The notes under the pieces are model-generated. The model was not told the origin of the DNA, did no database searches, and saw nothing but the letters and a program-made list of their open reading frames with translations. The translations under genes were made by a program, and so were the position numbers. Below, one piece after another: positions 45,888 through 52,409 of a stretch of DNA of 52,409 bases (position 1 is the first letter of the stretch; each line of letters begins with the position of its first letter). The DNA lies in the NCBI GenBank assembly GCA_017436575.1, contig JAFSCU010000031.1, positions 1-52,409 of the forward strand, written 5' to 3'. The stretch is from Oscillospiraceae bacterium. GTDB taxonomy: Bacteria > Bacillota > Clostridia > Oscillospirales > Ruminococcaceae.

Positions 45888-48800
45888 TTAAGGTTCAACA
45901 GCACCCCAGAAGCCGATACCTTCATAAATCCAGCCTGCATCTTCAAGCAGTTTGCGTTCAGTCATACTGCCTGTATAGTGATGTGAACCGGAAATGAGAT
46001 ATTTATTGAACAGTCTGTACTGTGGCTGTGCGCCTTCCATACCTTCTGCTGAATACCAGCCGATACCTTCATAGTTCCATCCGCTTTCAACAAGTATATC
46101 CACTTCTTTCTGGCTTGCTGTGTAATGATGGTCATCTGTATATGGATTGAACAGTCTGTACATTGGCTTGTCACTCTTGATTGGAGCATAGAAACCTATG
46201 CCTTCATAGTTCCAGCCAGCTTTCACAAGATTGTCTCTTTCCACCTTGCTACCTGTGTAGAAATGTTCGTATGTATATGGGTTGTACATACGGTACATTG
46301 CCTGGATACCTTCATATTCAGGTTCTTCCGGAATTTCAGGTTCAGATGGCTCTTCAGGTTTTACACCTTCGACCAATCTGCCTTTTTCATCGAATGTATA
46401 TTCGAGTCCATCAATTGTAACTTTGCCTGTAGCAAGATGTCCATCAGCATATGCATAATATGTATAAAGAACATTGTTGTCATTTGCTTTAAACCAGCCA
46501 TAGTTGTATGGTGCATTGTTTGCCCAGTAATAGTACAACAAACCATTTTCTTCTTCGAAGTCACCTTCGATGAGTTTACCTGTATCATTGTCAAATGTGT
46601 AGTAATGTCCGTCAATATGGATTCTTACTACTGTGTATGTCTTGTCACCTATTGTATACTGTGGTGCATTGCCTGATGTATCTTTTACAAAATGACCTGC
46701 AACATTTGTGCGGTACCATGATTCTGGTGCGCGGTCAGTGCCTTCTTTTACCCAGCTGTCGTACCGTGGTATACCACCCCAGTAATAGTAGCCTGCTGGG
46801 TTGAAGTAGCTACAGATTACCTTACCATCTTCAGCAAAGTCATAATATGCCTTCTTGGATGCTGATTCCTGGTCTGGTGCCATCTTCACTGCATCTCTTA
46901 CCATTATACCTGTTTCTACATTGAAGTGATACAGATATCCGTCTATTGTCTGCCAGCCAAACTGCATTTCACCATTCCTATAGTAGTAGACATTGTTGTC
47001 AGCTTTTGTTACAAAGCCTGTCTGGCCACCTGTCATAAGACCGTTGTCAAATTCTATTTCAACACCGTCTATTACGTGTTTTCCGTCATAGCCTGCACCG
47101 TTTTCGTCGAAGCAATATTTGTTTTCGCCGATTGTTACCCAACCGCTTATCAGGGAACCATTTCTGGAATAATGATTTATACCATCGATATTTACCAAAC
47201 CTGAGTATTTAGTCTGACCGATATTAATACCGTCAGAACCCATATCATAATAGAAACCTTCGATTTTGTTGATACCGGTCAATTTTTCACCATCTACATA
47301 ATATGCATAACCGTTACCTTCATGGAACCAACCATTCTTATCAGAATTGATAAGTGTATATTCATCTCTGAATTCTTTGTATACTGATTCAAAGTATGCA
47401 CCTTTTTCTGTTTCAAGATCTGGGTTTATAAATGGTACAAGACTATAAATTTTCTGATTTTCTTCTTTCAGCGCGAAGCTGTAAAGAGCGTTTGCACGCA
47501 GATAGATTCTGTAACCGATGGAACCGCTGTTAACAACATTAATCTTGTCGTAATTATCCCATGTACCATCTTTTGGTGTAAGTTTGATACCTGTTACAAT
47601 ACACAGTGGGTTTGCAGTTGCAGGATCTATAGCCTGTGTCTGGTCTACCCATCTAAGATGAAGTGTAACTTTGTTTTCATCTGGATCGAATGTATATGGA
47701 TTATCTTTATCTGGCACAAAGTATTCATTTGATACAGACAGATTACTGAGATCTACATCCATATTTTTATCGAAGTACAAAACAGGTTCAACAGTTGTAA
47801 GAACACTGATACGTTCTGCCAACTGCATCAAGAAGCCCCATGCAGATGCATCAACTGCATCTGAACCAGGAAGCATATAAACAAGATCTGCCAGCTGTGC
47901 AGGAATTTCAATCTTACTCATATCCATAGCGAATGTATAAGATGTTACCATATCCTGTTCTTTATCAACAGCACGATATACATCGACAGATTCTTCAATT
48001 GAGTTAGAAACTATACGTTCCCAGGCCAGCTGTTTATCGCCGGCTGTTGCATTGTCAAAGTCAAAGCTTGCTTCATCTGCCCTGAACATATTGAGTGTGA
48101 TTGATGCTGTAATTTCCGGCATCTGTGTAAGCGATGCCATAACCACAATTTTCTTCAGACCAGATTCCTCATTACCAATAAAGTCAAACCCATTTACTGT
48201 ACCTGCGCCTTCTACTGCCGGCTGAATAGTAATGTCACCCTGATTGAATGATACTGGTTTGCCGTCATAAATAGCTTTTACAGGGAGAGTAGTAGGCTGA
48301 CCATAAACTGCATTGATGGCAGCTTTCTCAAAATAAACATTATTAGGAACAACAACATTTAGCTCTCTTGAACCAACAGATATACCATCGAGCATAAGAT
48401 GTACTGTTACTTTACCATTTGCTTTGGCCGTAAACACACCATTTGCATCGATTGAGCCGATATTTTCATCAGATACAGTCCACACTACACCTTCAGGCAT
48501 ATCCACAGCATTGCCCATAGCACTTACTGCCACAGCAGAGAGCTGTGCTTTGGAACCAATTGTTAAATAGTTATAATCACTATCAATTATAGCATGGTCA
48601 AACACTGTTGAACTTGGAGCTGTTGAAACAAACATAAGTGATGTGGAAACTGAACGTTCATAACCATCGGATGGTCTGCTTACTACTGTCAGTTCTTCGT
48701 CACCAGGCTGTCTTGCAACATAAGTTGTAGAACCACCACCATCGAGGTTAATGGCATGCACACAGCCTGCTTCAAGCATCATCTGTGCGATTTCTGCCAT

Positions 48801-51800
48801 TGTGCCGCCACAAGAAACCGGTTCCTGACGACCGTCAACAACAAGAAATACTACTTTACCTGTTTTTGTAATACCAGCAGCTGTACGGCTGGCTCTGCCT
48901 GATGTTTCATTATCAGAAAGTCCTTCTACAATTTTACCATCTTTTACAAGAACTGTAACGAAACCTGCTATGGCTTCTTGTACCTGGCCTTTGTAAATTG
49001 TGTTATATTCTTCAGTTGTGCCAATAACAGCCTGACCATTTTTCAATATACCGAAGAAACCGTCTGCATTTGGCGCATGATATTCAACACCATTCATAAC
49101 CAGAACACCAGAAGGTTCACCTGTAGACATATTAAAGCCTGCACCGTTAACCGCAACTGTTACACTATAGTTCGGAATGTATGATGGACTTGCAGGATCA
49201 CCATATTTATTCTGTGCCGCATTTGCCTGATCTCTTACTCTGGACATCTGCCAGCCAAGAGTAGGGTCATTTTCGTTGTAATTGGCATACATATCTACAT
49301 ACTGACTAGTGATATCACCTGTTGCGATATAATATTTAACCTGCTTGCCATCCGTCATTGTAGCTACATTAAGTTCCTGAGTAATACCAGGTGCCAGCGT
49401 AATTCTTTCAGAAGAGAATTTATTGTACTGGTTGTTATCACTAATATCTACCCAGTCGCCTGCCACTTGACACAAATAATCCGCAAACACATAACAAACA
49501 GCCTTTCTCATATCGGACAAATCTGATGTTTTGAATTCTCTTGTGCTTTCGAGTGTTGCAATAACACTGTTTGCTGTATATTCAGCAAATACTGCATCTC
49601 GTATATCATGACGGCTTGTTACACCATTCAGTCTGTTTTCAAGGAAGAATGATACACGCTGTTCATTTGTAAGTGATGGTGTCATATATTCTGCAAAAAT
49701 ATTTGTCAGTTTTCCACTTGTATAATCGCCTGACAACAGTTTCTGGATTACATAGTAACCGTCAAGGTCACCATCTACATCCAACTGACCAAATGAACCT
49801 TCTTCAGATTTTTCACCATTTTCAGCCCACAACTGGTCACCATCTTTAAGGAAATAACGTGTTCGTATTTCTTCTACCATACCATCAAGAGTTGTAGCGT
49901 TAACACCAAACTGGTCTGATACGCTGAGAAGGTCAACTGTGTCGCCTGCCCAACCTGCAACGTCGTGATGATTAATGCTTGTTTTGTTTGTATAACTGAT
50001 GTCCATTGTACCAAACACATGACCAATATCAGCTTTATGGCCATTTGGCAGTTTAAAGCTGTTAATATTTTTCATGCCTGTAACTTTCATCAGTTCTTCG
50101 CCGTCTTCGAGAGCAAGGTTATATGCTTTTTCGAAATCTTCAACATATTTTCTGAAGTCGGCATCTTCATAACCGGCCATGATATTCCAAGAACCGGAGT
50201 TGTATCTGTCTACACCAGTACGAACATATTTAATAATCAGCATTGCCGGATCTTTACCTGGATATGCTTTCACATATTCATTTGCTAAGCTTTCCAGAAT
50301 TGTCAGATTGGCAATAAATTCATCAAAGCTGTTGATTACAGGTTCACCCAGTGCAGGGATTTCAACTTTTGTATTGTACTGACATACTTCGACGTCTCTT
50401 GTACATCTTTCATATTCTGCCCAACCTGCTTCTGTGTAGGTTGGTTTCTGTGCTGGAATTGTTTCCAGAATATGCCCCAGTGCAGGTTCTTCTTCTGTTT
50501 TTGTATCACGACAAACTGTACATGTGAAGATTCTTTCGCCTGGTTCTTCACAGGTTGGTTCCTTTTCTGGATTGATACGGCCTGTGTTCCAGCTGTGACC
50601 TGTTGCTTCGATTTCTTCTGGTTCAACAAGGATTTCGTCACATACTGAACATTTTACACCTGCTGTATAACCAACTTCTTCACATTTTGGTGCAACTGCA
50701 GGAATTTCTGCTTCTGTATGACCTGTAGGGTCAACTACTTCTGTGTATGTATGTGTTTTATCTTTATCACATGTAAATGTTTTTACACCAGGTTCTGTAC
50801 ATGTTGGTTTTGTTGTTATTTCACCTGCATTGTATTCATGACCGGTAGCAGCAACTGGTTCTGTGTAAGTATGTGTTTTGTCATTCTGGCAAGTAAATGT
50901 CTTAACGCCTTCAACTTCACATGTTGCTTTTGTTGTGATTACACCATCATCATATTTATGTCCTGTAGCTGTAATTTCTTCCTGTTTTGTCAGAACTTCG
51001 TTACATACTGAACAATGTTCGCCAGCTGTAAGACCTGTTTTTGTACATGTTGGTGCTACTGCTGCATCTTTTACAGGTGTGTGTCCCATGGCTGCAACAG
51101 GGCGCTGTTCTTTTACAGTCTTGTTACATACCTGACAGTAAATACCTTCTGTCAGACCTGTTTCTGTACATGTTGGTTCTACTGCTGGAATTGTTACAGG
51201 TGTATGACCAAGTGCTTCAATAGGTTTCTGTGCTACAAGAACTTCGCCACATACTGAACAGTGTTTACCTTCTTCAAGACCTGTTCCTGTACATGTTGGC
51301 GCTACTGCTGCATCGATTACTTCTGTATGGCCAAGAGCATCAATTGTTTCCTGTGCTACAAGAACTTCGCCACATACTGAACAGTGCTTACCTTCTTCAA
51401 GACCTGTTTCTGTACATGTCGGCGCTTTGTATGCATCAATCACTTCTTTATGACCCAAAGCATCGATTACATCCTGTGCTGTCAGTATTTCGTTACATAC
51501 TGAACAATGTGCACCCGCTGTCAGACCTGTTTCTGTACATGTTGGCGCTTTGTATGCATCTTCAACTGTTGTATGTCCTGTTGCAGGAACATTTCTCTGC
51601 GCAATCAGCACCTTGTTACATACTGAACAGTGTTTACCTTCTCCAAGACCTGTTTCTGTACATGTCGGTGCTACTGCTGCATCGATTACTTCTGTATGGC
51701 CAAGAGCATCAATTGTTTCCTGTGCTACAAGAACTTCGCCACATACTGAACAGTGTTTACCTTCTTCAAGACCTGTTTCTGTACATGTCGGTGCTACTGC

Positions 51801-52409
51801 TGCGTCAATTACAGTCGTATGACCAAGTGCTTCAATAACTTTCTGTGCTACCAGCACTTCATTACATACAGAACAGTGTTTACCTGCTGTAAGACCTGTT
51901 TCTGTACATGTTGGTGCTTTGTATGCATCGATTACTTCTGTATGACCAGTTGCAGCAATCGGTTTCTGTGCTACTATCACTTCACCACATATTGAACAGT
52001 GTTTACCTGCTGTAAGACCTGTTTCTGTACATGTTGGTGCTTTGTATGCATCATCTACTTCTGTGTGACCTGTAGCTTTTTCAAGGATTTCACCACAGTT
52101 TTCAACTGTACATACTTTATCTTCTGTACATGTTGCTTTTTCAATATTTGGAACATGTCCTTTTGCTGAGATTGTTTCTTTGTCTCTTGAAATTTCAGCC
52201 TTACATTTTTCTACTGAACAGTATACTACTACATCATAGCTGCCGTCTGTTTCACAGGTTGCTTCTATTCTGTTTTCTTCTACTGCCTGTGCTGGTGTAT
52301 GGGCTTTCTTTTCAATTGTTTTTGTTGTGCGAGAAAGTTCTTTGTTTTCTTTATCGCAATTCTCGTTACCACAGTAAATTACTTCATCATATTTACCTTC
52401 GGCATAACA
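45888..52409 (-). CDS. Giant Cys-repeat surface protein with an NAGPA-type glycosidase domain (5' end outside window; at least 2173 aa)
   Basis: The frame is open from the right edge to the TAA at 45890-45888, so the true start and signal peptide lie beyond 52409. In protein order: Cys-rich repeats (52409-50350, nine 41-residue units plus diverged ones, core HCSVC); a domain I cannot assign (about 50340-49230, with HVFGTMDI and DVAGWAGD); an NAGPA-like phosphodiester glycosidase domain (about 49200-48620, with LVVDGRQ and NLDGGGSTT); a Big_2-like immunoglobulin fold (about 48590-48340); a beta-rich region; glucan/choline-binding-type wall repeats (about 47290-46380, YYYRNGEMQFGWQTIDG style); and three DUF5648-type repeats (46310-45894, RLFNPYTDDHHYT style). 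No LPXTG motif at the C-terminus. Probably secreted and wall-attached through the repeats. Confidence 0.92.
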   Translation of the reverse strand, partial: CYAEGKYDEVIYCGNENCDKENKELSRTTKTIEKKAHTPAQAVEENRIEATCETDGSYDVVVYCSVEKCKAEISRDKETISAKGHVPNIEKATCTEDKVCTVENCGEILEKATGHTEVDDAYKAPTCTETGLTAGKHCSICGEVIVAQKPIAATGHTEVIDAYKAPTCTETGLTAGKHCSVCNEVLVAQKVIEALGHTTVIDAAVAPTCTETGLEEGKHCSVCGEVLVAQETIDALGHTEVIDAAVAPTCTETGLGEGKHCSVCNKVLIAQRNVPATGHTTVEDAYKAPTCTETGLTAGAHCSVCNEILTAQDVIDALGHKEVIDAYKAPTCTETGLEEGKHCSVCGEVLVAQETIDALGHTEVIDAAVAPTCTGTGLEEGKHCSVCGEVLVAQKPIEALGHTPVTIPAVEPTCTETGLTEGIYCQVCNKTVKEQRPVAAMGHTPVKDAAVAPTCTKTGLTAGEHCSVCNEVLTKQEEITATGHKYDDGVITTKATCEVEGVKTFTCQNDKTHTYTEPVAATGHEYNAGEITTKPTCTEPGVKTFTCDKDKTHTYTEVVDPTGHTEAEIPAVAPKCEEVGYTAGVKCSVCDEILVEPEEIEATGHSWNTGRINPEKEPTCEEPGERIFTCTVCRDTKTEEEPALGHILETIPAQKPTYTEAGWAEYERCTRDVEVCQYNTKVEIPALGEPVINSFDEFIANLTILESLANEYVKAYPGKDPAMLIIKYVRTGVDRYNSGSWNIMAGYEDADFRKYVEDFEKAYNLALEDGEELMKVTGMKNINSFKLPNGHKADIGHVFGTMDISYTNKTSINHHDVAGWAGDTVDLLSVSDQFGVNATTLDGMVEEIRTRYFLKDGDQLWAENGEKSEEGSFGQLDVDGDLDGYYVIQKLLSGDYTSGKLTNIFAEYMTPSLTNEQRVSFFLENRLNGVTSRHDIRDAVFAEYTANSVIATLESTREFKTSDLSDMRKAVCYVFADYLCQVAGDWVDISDNNQYNKFSSERITLAPGITQELNVATMTDGKQVKYYIATGDITSQYVDMYANYNENDPTLGWQMSRVRDQANAAQNKYGDPASPSYIPNYSVTVAVNGAGFNMSTGEPSGVLVMNGVEYHAPNADGFFGILKNGQAVIGTTEEYNTIYKGQVQEAIAGFVTVLVKDGKIVEGLSDNETSGRASRTAAGITKTGKVVFLVVDGRQEPVSCGGTMAEIAQMMLEAGCVHAINLDGGGSTTYVARQPGDEELTVVSRPSDGYERSVSTSLMFVSTAPSSTVFDHAIIDSDYNYLTIGSKAQLSAVAVSAMGNAVDMPEGVVWTVSDENIGSIDANGVFTAKANGKVTVHLMLDGISVGSRELNVVVPNNVYFEKAAINAVYGQPTTLPVKAIYDGKPVSFNQGDITIQPAVEGAGTVNGFDFIGNEESGLKKIVVMASLTQMPEITASITLNMFRADEASFDFDNATAGDKQLAWERIVSNSIEESVDVYRAVDKEQDMVTSYTFAMDMSKIEIPAQLADLVYMLPGSDAVDASAWGFLMQLAERISVLTTVEPVLYFDKNMDVDLSNLSVSNEYFVPDKDNPYTFDPDENKVTLHLRWVDQTQAIDPATANPLCIVTGIKLTPKDGTWDNYDKINVVNSGSIGYRIYLRANALYSFALKEENQKIYSLVPFINPDLETEKGAYFESVYKEFRDEYTLINSDKNGWFHEGNGYAYYVDGEKLTGINKIEGFYYDMGSDGINIGQTKYSGLVNIDGINHYSRNGSLISGWVTIGENKYCFDENGAGYDGKHVIDGVEIEFDNGLMTGGQTGFVTKADNNVYYYRNGEMQFGWQTIDGYLYHFNVETGIMVRDAVKMAPDQESASKKAYYDFAEDGKVICSYFNPAGYYYWGGIPRYDSWVKEGTDRAPESWYRTNVAGHFVKDTSGNAPQYTIGDKTYTVVRIHIDGHYYTFDNDTGKLIEGDFEEENGLLYYYWANNAPYNYGWFKANDNNVLYTYYAYADGHLATGKVTIDGLEYTFDEKGRLVEGVKPEEPSEPEIPEEPEYEGIQAMYRMYNPYTYEHFYTGSKVERDNLVKAGWNYEGIGFYAPIKSDKPMYRLFNPYTDDHHYTASQKEVDILVESGWNYEGIGWYSAEGMEGAQPQYRLFNKYLISGSHHYTGSMTERKLLEDAGWIYEGIGFWGAVEP
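50995..52080 (-). repeat. Nine tandem 123-bp repeats encoding 41-residue Cys-rich units
   Basis: The word coding for the HCSVC core recurs every 123 bp exactly (51003, 51126, 51249, 51372, 51495, 51618, 51741, 51864 and 51987). Each unit encodes a GHT...PTCTETGL..G.HCSVC..VLVAQ pattern with three cysteines and a histidine next to the second. Units 51372 and 51741 are nearly identical in DNA, suggesting recent duplication or homogenisation. Diverged 39- to 41-residue units flank the array on both sides. Confidence 0.9.

Noticed and set aside
45888-45910. LPXTG sortase signal at the end of the giant protein
   Set aside because: The C-terminus ends in GFWGAVEP without LPXTG, hydrophobic segment or basic tail.
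50995-52080. CRISPR-like array
   Set aside because: The period is 123 bp, repeats are coding and in frame, and there are no unique spacers of 30-40 bp; it is a protein repeat array.
1-52409. Insertion sequences, prophage or integrative element genes
   Set aside because: No transposase, integrase, capsid or conjugation gene and no long terminal repeats were found; gene content and style are consistent with a resident chromosome.

Overview
The window looks like a contiguous chromosomal segment of an anaerobic Clostridia-class Firmicute, most likely a gut Oscillospirales (Ruminococcaceae-like) bacterium. The reasons are the glgC-glgD-glgA operon with the Firmicute-type GlgD, the walJ-rlmH pair, a BlaI/BlaR1 pair, a clpB with a CIRCE operator, consensus TTGACA-17-TATAAT promoters, a moderate GC content, and a giant cell-surface protein with Cys-rich repeats of the kind common in gut Clostridia. 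The genus assignment is inference. I saw no transposase, phage gene, tRNA, rRNA or CRISPR array.

Layout. 1-11.5 kb (minus strand): the transcription/translation cluster rpoB-rpoC-rpsL-rpsG-fusA-tuf (tuf cut by the window edge). rpoB has twin perfect consensus promoters and a leader of about 300 nt; rpsL has its own perfect promoter whose -10 box is the loop of a 15-bp perfect inverted repeat. 12-14.3 kb: a BlaI repressor and a BlaR1-like membrane protease with an unusual extracellular domain. 14.5-18 kb (plus): a C_GCAxxG_C_C protein and the disaggregase ClpB under a CIRCE element. 18-23.6 kb (minus): a lipoprotein, the glycogen operon glgCDA and a PHP phosphatase. 23.8-25.1 kb (plus): a TlpA-type thioredoxin and CcdA, a membrane thiol relay. 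25.2-31.5 kb (minus): a small membrane protein, walJ-rlmH, murA, an M23/LysM/G5 cell-wall peptidase and an RluA-type pseudouridine synthase. 31.7-33.8 kb: an APC permease and its probable TetR repressor, with two matching operators at the permease promoter. 34-34.8 kb (plus): a zinc-ribbon/TM2 protein and rnpB (RNase P RNA). 34.9-38 kb (minus): two tandem CNNM/CBS membrane proteins and a lipoprotein. 38.2-41 kb (plus): secA. 41-43.3 kb: three small exported or anchored proteins of unknown function. 43.4-52.4 kb (minus): a WbsX-RgpF glycan-modifying fusion protein, preceded by a surface protein of at least 2173 residues that runs off the right edge.

Common threads are cell-envelope biology (MurA, M23 peptidase, WalJ, SecA, the giant surface protein, glycan enzyme, lipoproteins) and core gene expression. 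Nearly every transcription unit is bounded by a strong hairpin terminator. Several promoters are near-perfect consensus, and some overlap hairpins. Two short interspersed repeat families each occur twice in intergenic DNA. The least ordinary items are the giant surface protein (nine 123-bp Cys-rich repeats, an unassigned domain, an NAGPA-type glycosidase domain, Big_2, wall-binding repeats and three DUF5648-type repeats), its glycan-enzyme neighbour, the palindrome-embedded rpsL promoter, and the BlaR1 homologue with Asp-box motifs in place of a penicillin-binding sensor.
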